In this document: positions 23,572-34,900 of the stretch, piece after piece
Numbering within the stretch: the first letter of the stretch is position 1
Layout of the letters: each line of letters opens with the position of its first letter
Source: Ipomoea triloba
Lineage: Eukaryota > Streptophyta > Magnoliopsida > Solanales > Convolvulaceae
Length of the DNA stretch: 64,000 bases
Reading direction: 5' to 3'
Assembly: GCF_003576645.1 (NCBI RefSeq)
Contig: NC_044916.1
Location: 231,414 to 295,413 of the forward strand
Made by a program: the position numbers and the translations under genes
The notes under the pieces: generated by a model
Told to the model about the DNA's origin: nothing
The model's input: only the letters and a program-made list of their open reading frames with translations
The model's database searches: none

Positions 23572-23952
23572 TTCAATTTTTTTTTTAATGTTGTTTCCTT
23601 GATTATATTTCTACTAAACTCTCTCCTAATCCTGGTTTATATATATAGTACGATGCATGAAAAAGCAGACATCATAGTTACACACGAAACTTGGAATTAC
23701 GCGGATTTCGTGCCGCATGCATGACTGCTCCGAAAAAACCTGAAATGATATATAATGAAAGGAGATTTCGTGAGTTTTGGACAACACAAATCAATTATTT
23801 GCAACATGAATCGAGTGGCCTCTTTGTGGAAAGGGACGAGCTGAGGCACGTGTTGGGTTAGGATTAGTTCTTCATATATCAAATCATCAATTTTACCTAA
23901 AATCATGGGATTGAGGTTCATTAACAATGAGCTAGCATCCACTGCAAACATA
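23572..23952. repeat. WSD upstream region, duplicated at 16.8-17.2 kb
   Basis: Shares long words with 16920-17220, such as GGAGATTTCGT, GTGGAAAGGGACGAG and CTAAAATCATGGGA. This is the presumed WSD promoter region and is now adjacent to the Helitron-like insertion. Confidence 0.75.
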
Positions 23953-25501
23953 CCTACTATACTAATACTAATAAGAGCCAAAGAAAGTTAGGCCTAAAAT
24001 GGGTAGAAAAAATGGCGGTCAAATTATTTAATCAAATGGATGGTTCAGATGAATTATTTAATCAAATAGATAGTTAAGATAATTCAGATTAATATTATTA
24101 ATAGAGATAACCTAATTTAACCTTACTTTTATGATTATCCGTTAAGTTTTCCGTTAAATATTCTCTTCTCCGTTAATATCCCGTTAACTTTTAACTTACA
24201 CATTAATTTCTATAAGAAATGTCTTAGGTTCGAACCTTATCTCAATCAAATTTGACATAATTAAGTTTCTCACTCTATTTTACTCTTATTAAATTAAATA
24301 AATTAGTAGCTACAACAAAAAATGATACATATGTATTTCTTTAATTTAGAATTATGTGTCTACAATACCTTTATTTGAAAAAATTATTCATTATCAAAAA
24401 ATTAAATTATATAAGAGAAAATAATTTCATTAGTTATATTGTATTTATTCTCTCATGCAAATATTCTTTACATTCGAATTTATCAATTAATATTCATTAC
24501 ACTGTCCATTATCTTATTTTTACAATATCTTGTAATTAAATATCAAAGTTATAGTACAAAATAATGTATGTTATATATTTATTTACCAAGTATTTTATGA
24601 AAAAAAAATTAAAATAATTTGAAGCTAATTATATTAACTACTTGGGGATTGGTTGACAAAGAGAGTACTCAAATAATAACCCAACAAATTGAAGCGGAAT
24701 CATTCTATTTTACTCTTATTGAATTAAATAAATTAGTAGTTACACCAAAAAATGATGCATATGTATTTCTTTAATACCATGAAAAAAATAAAAAAGAATA
24801 GTTTAAAACTAATCATATTAACTACTTGGGGGATTTGTTGACAATGAAAGTACTCAAATAACCCATTACCCAGCAAATTGAAGCGAGAAACTACTTTTTA
24901 ATATCTTTGGAATACATAATATTTTAAATTTTTAAAATTTTATTAATTTATTTATTCTTTTTTCTTAAACTAGGAATTTCTTTACCCACAATAACTCATT
25001 CAACAATAATGGTTGAACCAAATGAATCCCAAGCAGAACACCTGGACTAAAGGAAAGTCCATAGCTCCTATATCATAATCTCATTGCATGACGTTGTCAT
25101 CTATGCTACCAACAATAACCGAATTGCAAATAACACACTACCAACAAAAAGGAAGAGAACAAATAGTAAACATGAAGACAATGACAATGTTACTCAAAAG
25201 AAAATTAAGAACACTTAGAAAAATTCAAATTAAAAGTAGTATTTATTTAGACTATCATTTTTAGACCAAATATTTAGACTATCGATTTTACAAGGTTGCA
25301 AACATTTATTTTAGTAATAATTATAATGAATTTTCTATATTATCTTGGATTCATATACTTTGAGTTAGATATTTAAATAAAAAAATTCGACATTCAATTA
25401 CCCATGTATAAACTTCTCCTATATAATCTTGCATTGATATACTTTCAAATATTTATTTAAATATAAACATTGGGCATTAACACATTCGCGTATAAAACTA
25501 G
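23953..25501. mobile_element. Helitron-like non-autonomous insertion
   Basis: The paralogous segment at about 17230 lacks these ~1549 bases, so it acts as an empty site. The insert begins CCTACTATACTAATACTAAT (consensus TC start with one change) after an A, and ends ...ATAAAACTAG before a T. CTAG fits the Helitron CTRR terminus and A/T insertion rule, with no target duplication. A clear hairpin before the end is not visible, which is the weak point. The interior has repeated CCGTTAA words near 24140-24190 and two diverged copies of a ~190-bp block (24600-24700 versus 24790-24890), but no protein-coding capacity. Confidence 0.72.
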
Positions 25502-26774
25502 TATAGTAATAATAATGCATTTGAGTGATTTAAGGTCTGTGTTTGTAGTTACTTGGGTATGTATATATGTCGTGTTGACCTTTAGTTTGCTAACATTATC
25601 CCTTCTTCGTGAAGTATATGAGATAGATTTAATCTTTCCATTGAAGCTTGGGACCTCATGTATAGCATGCAAGGGAAGTATCGTGTGCTATATTTTATTT
25701 TGTTTTATAATATGTTCTAGATTACTTTATTTTATTGATGGGTTAAAATTTATCCAAACTAGAACAAACTTACTTAATTTTTAATGGCACAAAATCTTTT
25801 AATAACTTTGATGATTTTTTTTGGGTAACGAAAAATCTACTACCACTATTCAATGGTGTATATATATTAGGCGACAGGTAGGCTCAACCGAGAAATCCTA
25901 TATGATACGCTCGACTAAGAGAGTGTTGACCATAATTGAATATCTTGCAAATTGCACATGATTAGGAAGACCATGTACTATGGGTTCGATCGAGAACGTA
26001 TTGGTAAGAACTGAATTCATGACCTTCTCATACGAGAATTATACTTCACACACTCAGTCACCTCTTTTCGAGTCATTGTGTTTCATTTGCTTTATGCTTC
26101 TAAGTGTGCCTATACATACAAGACACATTAGGATTTGGCGATGTATCAAAGAGATTAATAAGATAATCCTATGACCAAATCAAATATTAGTGATCTAAAA
26201 AACAAATAAATAAAATTGTGATAATATCATTTAATGTTGTATAATTTTGAAAGAAATTAAAACATATAGATGAGATGCACAAAGTTCACCTCTGATCTTT
26301 AATTTGTTGGCATATACTTGACTGTAACTTAATTAGGTTAAATCAAAGTATTAATTATATTATTACTTTAAAACGTTTAATTTGAAGCATTTATCACCAT
26401 AGAAAGAAACAGTATCTTTATCATTTATGTAAAACAACTTTTTGTTATGACTTTATTTTAATGGTAAAAAGAATTCAAACTTTTACAATTATATTGCCAT
26501 ACATTATATTCTATACTTAAATTTGGTAATTTAGGGTAAAAAGTGTAATATTAGTGTAATTTTAATTTGTGCAACTTAATCTAAATAAAATAAAAAATTT
26601 ATTTAGATGTTTTAAGGATTCCAAAGCACAGAACACACCAATATAACATGAAACTACAAACATACAACCCAGGCCAGGCCAATTAATGCAAATCAAAGAG
26701 AAACTAAAAACATTACGAGAATTTCCAACTAACAATCTTAAAACTAACAACGATTTTTGAACTCCTAAACTTCG
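25502..26774. other. Intergenic with a dispersed repeat
   Basis: 25502-25830 continues the duplicated segment and contains the empty site of the LINE at 17517-18032. 25906-26070 shares GAGNGTTGACNATAATTNAAT and ATACGAGAAT words with 50400-50490, so it is a dispersed repeat of unknown class. The rest is AT-rich with no gene. Confidence 0.5.
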
Positions 26775-27518
26775 TCAACCCAAGCTCATCATGAAAAGTG
26801 GAGCCAGCAAGAGTGCGGATCCCCATAATGTGCCAACCGAGGCATGAACCGCTGTTGCCGTCGACTTATCCAAGGCGGGGCCGGGGGCCGGTGCCGGGGC
26901 GGGAGACGGCGGAGTGACGGAGGTGGGAGAAGGTAGTGGTGGAGGAATAACGGTAGGAGGCTTAGGATGTTGGGGAGACATAACAATAATGATAAGCTTC
27001 TGTCCCTTTTCACAATTATCAGCTTGGCCACTTATGAAAAAAAATTCACCTGACCTCGTCAATGTCACACTAGAATTCCCATCTGTCAGGTTATCGATTG
27101 GGCTTGTCTTGTTGCACTGATAGTAATCCTTTTTGTTAACCACAAGAACTGAATCCTCTCCTTTCTCGTACCTGAAAACTGCCCACAACACAACAACAAC
27201 AATTACTCAACAAACCAAAAACAAAACACAAACATTTTATGCTGACCGTTGGCATAGAAGATTAGTCTTCTGGCTATGGACGGGAGAGATACCTTTGGAC
27301 AATCAAAAAAGAAAAAAACAATGTAGTAATATATATGACAACGTACTAAGTGTATCGTTGATCTGGAAGCGGTTTTCTCCGGCCCAATGGTTCAACCCAT
27401 CACAGGGCTGCAAAACCCAACCATCTTTCCCACCAACGTACAACGTATGAGCTTCAGACAAGCATACAAATCCCATCAACAACAGATAGCTCACAAAAAC
27501 AACAACGTTTGACCCCAT
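26775..27518 (-). CDS. Early nodulin-like (phytocyanin-type) GPI-anchored protein
   Basis: Exons 27518-27347 and 27178-26775 give 191 residues. A signal peptide (about 1-23, MGSNVVVFVSYLLLMGFVCL) precedes a plastocyanin-like domain: HTLYVGGKDGWVL, then NHWAGENRFQINDTLIFRYE across the intron, VNKKDYYQCN, and FFFISGQADNCEKGQKL. The two Cys for the disulfide are present, but the copper-binding His set is incomplete, as is normal for early nodulin-like proteins. A proline and alanine-rich arabinogalactan-type segment (PSPTSVTPPSPAPAPAPGPA) and a hydrophobic tail for GPI anchoring follow. It is a cell-surface protein, possibly linked to cell-wall or carbohydrate functions. The single intron after the NDTL codon block is typical of the family. 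Confidence 0.92.
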
Positions 27519-28214
27519 CACTCACTCACAACTAACACTCTCAGAATTATTATTATTATTATTATATAAATAAAATGCTCTGTGATTCTGTGAATGGGCA
27601 GGGCAAGGCAGGCTTAAAAAGGGGCAGAGATTAAAGATGGCATTTAAGAGATTGCTGTGACTTTATAGTGGTTTAGTGTGGGACACAATTGTAATAAGAT
27701 TAGCATAATTCTAGGAATAACGTTCTTCCATAACAGTTAGAAGTTCAAAAAACATAATAATAATACTACTTAAAGACACAATTTATACCGGGCTTTAATT
27801 GTTAAGTAGTCATGGAATTACAGGTTATATTACATGTACTCACAATTTTGATTCGTATTATCTAACACTCTTCCCGGGAATTACTCGTGAAAATTAAACT
27901 GATTGTTCAAAGCAACACTGTTTTGGCAAGCACAAACACTTTCAATAATCACTTTGCTGCAACAACTATATATATATAGATATAGATATATACAAGAGAA
28001 CCATCTGAGGTCTGACACTACATAACAACATTAATTGTTCAATCTGTGTTGACCATCTGGAACCCTAAACAAAGGGGGAATCAAACAACCACTGGGCAGT
28101 TACATTGTTGCCCAACATTATTGAAAGTAAAGGATGGAGCTGAGAAAACCTACACGGGGTTGGGTTGTTACTTTCACTTTCGTCATTATCACGATTCGGG
28201 ATGGATGATGGATA
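27519..28214. other. Intergenic, promoter of early nodulin-like gene
   Basis: Contains an ATT/TAT repeat with a TATA-like word around 27550-27570, 30-50 bases upstream of the ATG on the minus strand. The remainder holds the 3' region of the ADP/ATP carrier gene, with a short TA repeat near 27968. Confidence 0.4.
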
Positions 28215-29952
28215 TTAACCACCGCCACCACTTCCGTATTTCTTTCCGAGGACGACGAGCTGCAACTTGTCGTAGCCAGCTAGCACACCAGCACCAGCAA
28301 CGGCTCGCAGAATGTTTGCTCCGGCTCCCTTGAAAAGTGACTTGGTGCCTTCTTTCTTTACTATCTGAGAAAAGGCGTCCATTGAGCCCTTGTATTTCAC
28401 AGCCTCTCCGGATGTCATCATCATCCTTCTTCGCACAGTGTCAAGCGGGTAAGAGGCCAAGCCTGCACCGATAGTGATAGCCCATCCCAGCAAGAAACTT
28501 GCCCAGAAACTGTCCTGTAAAGACACAAAAAGTAGCAATACATCAATAACCCGTAATAAGTGGCTATAGTAACTGAACTATAAGGCATAAGAGCTACTGC
28601 TGCTTCTTTTTTTTTTTTTAGTACTATTGACTTTGTTACAATGTAGTATCTGTTCATAGCTACTTTCTCAACCTACTGAAGCACAAAGAGTCAACAGTCA
28701 CATCCATTGAGGCTCGAACCCACTCCTTTCCATGTGGGAGTGTAAACCTGGTGCCACTAGACCATAATCTAGGAATTAGTATTGCATACCTGCAAGCCAC
28801 CAACTAGAACGACAGGTTTAAGTGAGTCATACATCCCAAAGTACAGCCCACGATAAACAATAATCCCAACACACGAGACAGTAAATCCACGATAGAGCCC
28901 AGCAAGACCATCAGCCTGAATTGTTTTCTTGTAAACATCAAGCAAACCATTAAACTGCCTTTCACCGCCCTTTTTTGCAGCCTTGGCATCATTAGCCAGA
29001 CGTGTTCTCGCATAATCAAGGGAATAGACAAACAGAAGGGACGAGGCACCAGCAGCACCACCTGATGCCAAGTTCCCTGCAAACCACTTCCAATAGCCAT
29101 CTCTGTCTTTCTTGAAATTAAAGAGTCGCTTAAAGTAATCTTTGAAGGCAAAGTTGAGTGCCTGCAAACATAAATTTGCACAAATTAAAGACACCACAAA
29201 AAGCAATGATATGACAAGATTATTTACCCAATTCAAATTACTAATACAATTCTCACGTCCTTCCAGAAAACACAGATATACGAGAGAAACTTAAATAGTG
29301 GCACACTTGGATAGCAGGTACAATAAACACAAGAAAGAGTTCCAAATGAACAAAAACAGAGTCCTGAAGGGATTCTCTATTAGATATTCAAATATCAAGT
29401 ATAAGATAAGCATAACGTGGCAGCTACACAAAAATGTCAGCGAGCAAAAACCTAACCATAAAGCCAGCTAACCTGAGTGGGGAAGTATCTAATAACATTT
29501 GCAGTATTTCCCCTCCAAAGAGAAAGAGCACCTTCATCCTTGATAGTTCTGGCAAAGCAATCAGAAATCCCCTTGTACGGTTCAGAAAGCCGACCAGCTT
29601 TTATCATTTCATCCTGATTCTGAATCAAAAGCTTAACCCTCTCGATCGGAGCAGCAGCAGTCTTAGAGACAGCAGCAGAAACCCCTCCCATGAGGAAATC
29701 CACCATAAAACTCGAAGCTTTCTTTTCAGATGGAGCCTGTATAAGAATCGGAGACTGCAGTGACAAAATCCCCACGCCTGCACCTCGGGTTGCAGGCACC
29801 AAACGACTCATCATTACTTCATTCACATATCCACCAGTCAAATTGTACGACCCAACATACTTGGAATGCATGTGGGGAGAAATCTGAGAGAATAGGAAAG
29901 ACTGCCCATGTATTTTCTGAAATACTGGTGCAGTTTTTGAACCATCTGCCAT
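28215..29952 (-). CDS. AAC: Mitochondrial ADP/ATP carrier
   Basis: Coding exons 29952-29473, 29161-28790 and 28514-28215 are in phase and give 383 residues. The plant-type N-terminal extension of about 75 residues ([19 protein letters not shown]) precedes three mitochondrial carrier repeats with signatures PIERVK, SLDYAR and [12 protein letters not shown], the hallmark of ADP/ATP carriers, is complete. The protein exchanges ADP for ATP across the inner mitochondrial membrane. The coding exon layout matches plant AAC1-3 genes. A 5' leader intron is likely (30296-29974, GT at the right edge, AG before the ATG exon). A SINE-like insert lies in the second coding intron. Confidence 0.96.
28607..28773 (-). 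mobile_element. tRNA-derived SINE in AAC intron
   Basis: On the minus strand it begins ATGGTCTAGTGGCACCAGG, an A-box-like tRNA sequence, followed about 40 bases later by a B box GGTTCGAGCC (plus GGCTCGAACC at 28711-28720). It ends in an A run of 13 (plus T run 28607-28619). Both RNA polymerase III boxes and the tail fit a SINE. I could not find a clear target duplication. Confidence 0.65.
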
Positions 29953-29973
29953 ATTAATCAATATGAAGCAGGC

Positions 29974-30296
29974 CTGCAAAGAAAAAAAGGGCTTTCTTTG
30001 AGGGGGGAAGAAAAAACCAGGAAACAGAGGTACCTTAAGTCCTTAAGACATAATCACATAAGCAAATAGCTTCAAATGGCAGAATTAACAGTGCAATGAG
30101 TAATAGTTAGTGACTATAACAAAACCACTAACTAAATTAAAGCAAAAGTTTACAGCTTTCTGATTCTAAACTAAAAACTAAATACAGCCCAATTGATTTA
30201 AACATAGAATTGCTTAATTAATCCAAGGAAAAAGAATATCAGAGTTCCAACTCTTTCTCATAGCTAAAATCAACAAACACAAACATAAATTGATAC
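29974..30296 (-). other. 5'-UTR intron of AAC gene
   Basis: On the minus strand the leader exon ends CCCTCTCAG before GTATCAATTT, and TTTCTTTGCAG lies just upstream of the ATG exon. A leader intron is common in plant AAC genes. Confidence 0.6.
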
Positions 30297-30773
30297 CTGA
30301 GAGGGCGGCCACTCCAGATAATCGGAGAGGGTGATTCCTACTTCCTAGTTCCTAGTCGAAGTTGAGAGGAGAGAAGGACACGATCAGTCTCACTTGACTA
30401 TCATTCAGCACACAGCAACACCCAGAAAGGACTAGGGTTCTGACATATTTACGCATCTGACCCTGCACTCCCGCGAAAATTGTCAAAATGCCATTGACCT
30501 TTCGGCCTGGATGATGGGATTGGTTGAGATGGACAAGCTTTCAACAATGGCGTGCTCACTTCACTTACAATGTTCTGTTCTGAGTTTGGATATTACCAAA
30601 ACATAATGCCAAATAACTTTTCAATATTTACGTTATAAAATGAGACATTTGATTTTATTTTTTAAGTGTCACATTCATCATATAAATCCGATAATTATTT
30701 GACAATTTTACTATACTTTACAATGTAACTATTTAATATGTAACTCATTTGTTTGTGTAATATTAAGAATTAA

Positions 30774-31364
30774 TTTTTTTTTTTAGATCAAAAGGATGAC
30801 CAAGCCTGGTACCTTACATCATACACCTCCCGAGATAGTCATCACACACAACAAAGCACTCAAGTCCACCAACAATGCATCCTCGACGCTGGTAGGGGGC
30901 TCCTCCCAATCCACCCACATGGTATTGGAGTTTCGTGTTTGTTTTGGCAAAATATTTGCCACTACATTCTGCTCCCGATAGATATGTTGAAAAGAAATCT
31001 TCTCGTGTTTGTTCTTACAACAGACACCCTCCTGAGATAGTCCTCGCACACAACAAAGGACTCAAGTCCACCAACAACGCATCCTCGACGCTGGTAGGGG
31101 GCTCATCCCAATCCACCCACATGGTATTGGAGTTTCGTGCTTGTTTTGTCAAAATATTTGCCACTACATTCTGCTCACGATAGATATGTTGAAAAGAAAT
31201 ATTCCCGTGTGTTTGTTCTTCCAACATTTACACTTTTCAATAATATTTCGCATAAGGCTTCTAGAAAAATTATGCCTTCGATCCATTCAATGACCTTCTT
31301 CGAGTTATTCTGCCCAATCAAGTATTTGAGATCCTTATTCCAAGCCCAGTCATGATTCAACTCC
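30774..31364 (-). mobile_element. 5'-truncated LINE fragment with internal duplication
   Basis: The 11-bp repeat TTAAGAATTAA flanks the insert (30763-30773 and 31365-31375), and a T run at 30774-30784 is the poly-A tail on the minus strand. The remnant codes for the end of an RNase H-like region (FQHIYREQNVVANILTKQAR). A ~200-bp unit occurs twice in tandem (about 30824-31022 and 31025-31225), so this motif appears twice. It is related to the LINE at 17517-18032. Confidence 0.85.
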
Positions 31365-31559
31365 TTAAGAATTAAGCTTATTTAGTATCTCATATAACTT
31401 TCAAATTTTTGTTGATGGATGATCGATTTCAACCATTTATGATGTGCTCTTTTAATTGCTTGTTTATTCATTAATTGATGTTTCACTATTTACTGGTATT
31501 GTTCATATCTATCAATGTGCTGTGGAATAACAAATTCACTTCACTCGTCACTTCACTGA

Positions 31560-31712
31560 TGTGAACTCACAACTTTGCAATTTTCAGAATTAAAAAGGTT
31601 CAAAAAAGGAAAAAAAAAAAAAAAAACTCACAAAATTTGCAAATTTCAGAATTAAAAAGGTTAAAAAAAAAAAAAAAAGAGCTCACGAAATTTGCAATTT
31701 TCAGAATTAAAA
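31560..31712. repeat. Three tandem units with poly-A tracts
   Basis: The block CTCACNAAATTTGCAA followed by TTCAGAATTAAAAAGG occurs about three times, with the first two copies each followed by an A run of 10 or more. It lies in the 3' flank of TPX2. Confidence 0.75.
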
Positions 31713-31956
31713 AGAAGGCATTAGTTTCGAGATCAAGTCCATTATATTTTTTAAGAAATATTGAACTATTACAATTATATAGAGTACAAAAAAGAAGCTT
31801 AAACCCATTTTACATAAAGGTATATAAGACTATCACACAATTTAAAACTGCACGTTCTGGACACAGTAAGTTACATAACGTCCCTCCCTTCCCCGGGTGG
31901 GTTCAAGGATCCTTGAACAAATTAAAAAAATATATCTCTCGCTGCACACATCATCA

Positions 31957-34900
31957 TCACCTCATCTGAGAGGCCGAGCTCGAAGTTGCTGATGCTGGGG
32001 CTGCGAATGGACACAACAACTTTCGCCTCTCTTTTCTTTTAATAAGCTGCAGCCTTGGGGATTTGGCTCTTGTCGCTTGTTTCGAAGACTTCTGAGGTAA
32101 GAATGGCTGATCAAATTTTGGGACTGGTCTTGCATGCGGCACCAATGTCCTCCTCAGTTGTTTCAGAGCTTTTTCTTCCTCCATCTTAAATCATGGGAAC
32201 CAAAGTATAATTAGCTTTCCAATACATACACAATATAATTATTGACATTTTTTAACGGTCTGTGGTAGAGATAGAGATTGCTTTGCTTACCATCTTTTCA
32301 GCTTCTGCCTCTTCTCTGTACCTCTTATACATCATCTCTTTCTCCTTGATCTGCATAAACCCAATTTATTTGTGAGTGCTGACTGATAATAATACAATAT
32401 AATTTTGTTTATTATTCAAGGTTAGGGAGAAATAATAGTTACCTTCTCATAAAATTTTGCTCTATCTACAGCACGATGTTCCGCGTGGAGGTTGAACTCC
32501 TGAACTTCAGTGAGGGGCTTACGTGCTTTCTCAGGAACTGGAATTGGGTCCCTGCAATCACAGCTGATAAACAATATAAATATAAACTCCTTTATTAAGG
32601 AATGAAATGTATGCATACCCCACCAACATTATATTATATAATAGAGTGGGTTCTTACTCTTTCAGGACTGGTTGTGCCTTGAATACTCTCATCATAGCCT
32701 CTTCCTTCTCTAATCTTTGCCTTTCTTCCATTTCCTTTTGTATTTCCTGTTCATGCCTCATCAGACTTTCCAGTTGAAAAGGTTCGGGTTTTGTGCACTG
32801 TTTGGGCTCTGGTTTTGGTGGAACCTGCATCAATAATGCTAATTCAGTAAAAGAATGCTTGGGTTACCATGACAGTAACAGTAACCGAATAATACATGAC
32901 AATTTCGTACCACAGGATAGTCAGTGGTATAGGGATATGGAGTTGCTTTAGGAAGTCTGGCCCTTTCTTCCTCAATCTGTTTATTCAGAAGTTCCATAAA
33001 CAATCTTCTTTCTTTCTCCGCTCCTCTCTCCTGGATTCGAAAAAAAACAAAAGCAAAGTTGGGAAACCTATAATATTCAAAGTTCCTGTACCAGTATAAT
33101 ACACATGAAGAATTACATACCTCTGTATGGAGATGGAAAGGATTTGGTGCGGTATTTCTAGGAACATATTTGTCATTTTGAGGTTCTGAATTCAGTGAAA
33201 GCTGAAAATTTCGGGAATAAACTTAAATCAATAAGAAACCTTCCCAGGAAAGAGATAAAATAGTTAAAAAGAAGTCATCTCTGTTATAACCAACCTTGTC
33301 AAATATGTCAGCAACATTTGTTGGTGGTGGTGGGATCCTTTCATCTGTAGCAAAGTGAAACTCTTGTGGCACAGTCACCTGCTTTTTTGTGTTGCAAAAT
33401 ATTCCCACATCTCCTTTACTTTCAAATATCTATGTGAATTGGAAAGAAAAAAAAAAATTAACAAACTACTGAAAAACCAGAAAATTCTGTTCAAAAGATC
33501 TGTATTTAATTTCAGAGATCACAGAAGGCAGTACCTTCTTATTCAAAGGCCTGGCTTTGAACTTGGGAAGTTTTTCAAGTTCTTCCTTTTCAAGTTCTTC
33601 AGAACTTTTGATCTTAGGAGGGCGTGCACGCAGCAAGGTTTGGAGAGTGGGTGATTTGGGTGCTGTAAGATGTGGCCTCCATGGATGACACTGCAGAGAA
33701 AACAAGTATGCATTATGGTCCAATAAATAAATGCAACCTAATTTCATAGAATAAGCAGAAATAAGGTCATGCCTCGAGTTAAAAACAGCTATTGCAGTAC
33801 CTGATTGGATTCTACTGAAGCCACAGTAGATGTTTCTGCATTTTGGTTGGCCCTTGCCATAGTTTCCAAGTGAAACTCCTGCAGAAGTAAGGATGTTAGC
33901 TAAAATATATTCATGGTTTGATTAATGCAAACTCTAATCAGTGTGCTACACTATTAGCTACCTTAAACTCAGGAGGTTGGGGTGTACTCTTCGGCAGTGG
34001 CGGTACACCTGGGGCTTCAAAAATCTGCATCAAGATGAAAGAAAAAGAATGCACTCAAGCATGAATACTAAAGCAGTCTCTTAAACTGAGGCAAGATGTA
34101 CGCACTCAGGAAAATCATGCGGCCACTTAAAGTGGAGGTACCTTCTTATTTAGAGGGCGAGCCTTAAACTTGGGAATTTTTGCCATCATTTCTTCTTCCA
34201 ACTCGGCTGAGCTCTTAAGTTTTACTGGACGGTAACGTTGAGCTGTTTCAAGTTCAGGTTCCTTAGGCCTTGTCAGTGTAAGCTTAGGCTTCCTCTGCAC
34301 TGATCCAGCCATACCATCCTGAAAAATAGTTTAAACTTATAAAGAAAATGTACTAGAAAATAATAGAACTTTTAAGTTTTAAGCAAGTTATCTGTATTTA
34401 CATGTGACATGGAACAATTCATGCGTGGCATTGACATCTCCCTTGTACTAGATTCGAACTTCTTCATCATTTCTGCCATTGAAATAAATGGGGCTGCTGG
34501 TTCTCGAACATAAATCTGAAATAGAGATTTTCACCATGTATTAGATTCAGAAATTAATGTCCATAAATGAAATGCAAGACATAAAAAATGCATACTAACC
34601 TTTCTGTCTTCTATACGTGTTTTAGCAGTTGAAGTGTACAAGTTGCTGGTAGATTTCCCAGGTCTTGTTTTATGGAGCAAAGTTTGGGGTTTGATGCTAA
34701 GGATCTAAGCAAAAGTGAGAACAAATTGAGGAGATCAGGTTAAAAATATGTGAAAAATGATACACTTAATAAGGTAAAAATTTTTTAGTCAATATAAGAC
34801 AGACCTGTCTAGCTTTCCCCTCTTCAAGTTTTTGCCTCTTTATAGCTTGATTTTCTTGAGCAAAATTTGGAGTTTCAGATGCAATTTTCATATTTGTGTT

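Noticed and set aside
25906..26070. Possible tRNA gene
   Set aside because: Some GGGTTCGATC-like words are present, but I see no cloverleaf or matching acceptor stem; it pairs with a dispersed repeat at 50400-50490.
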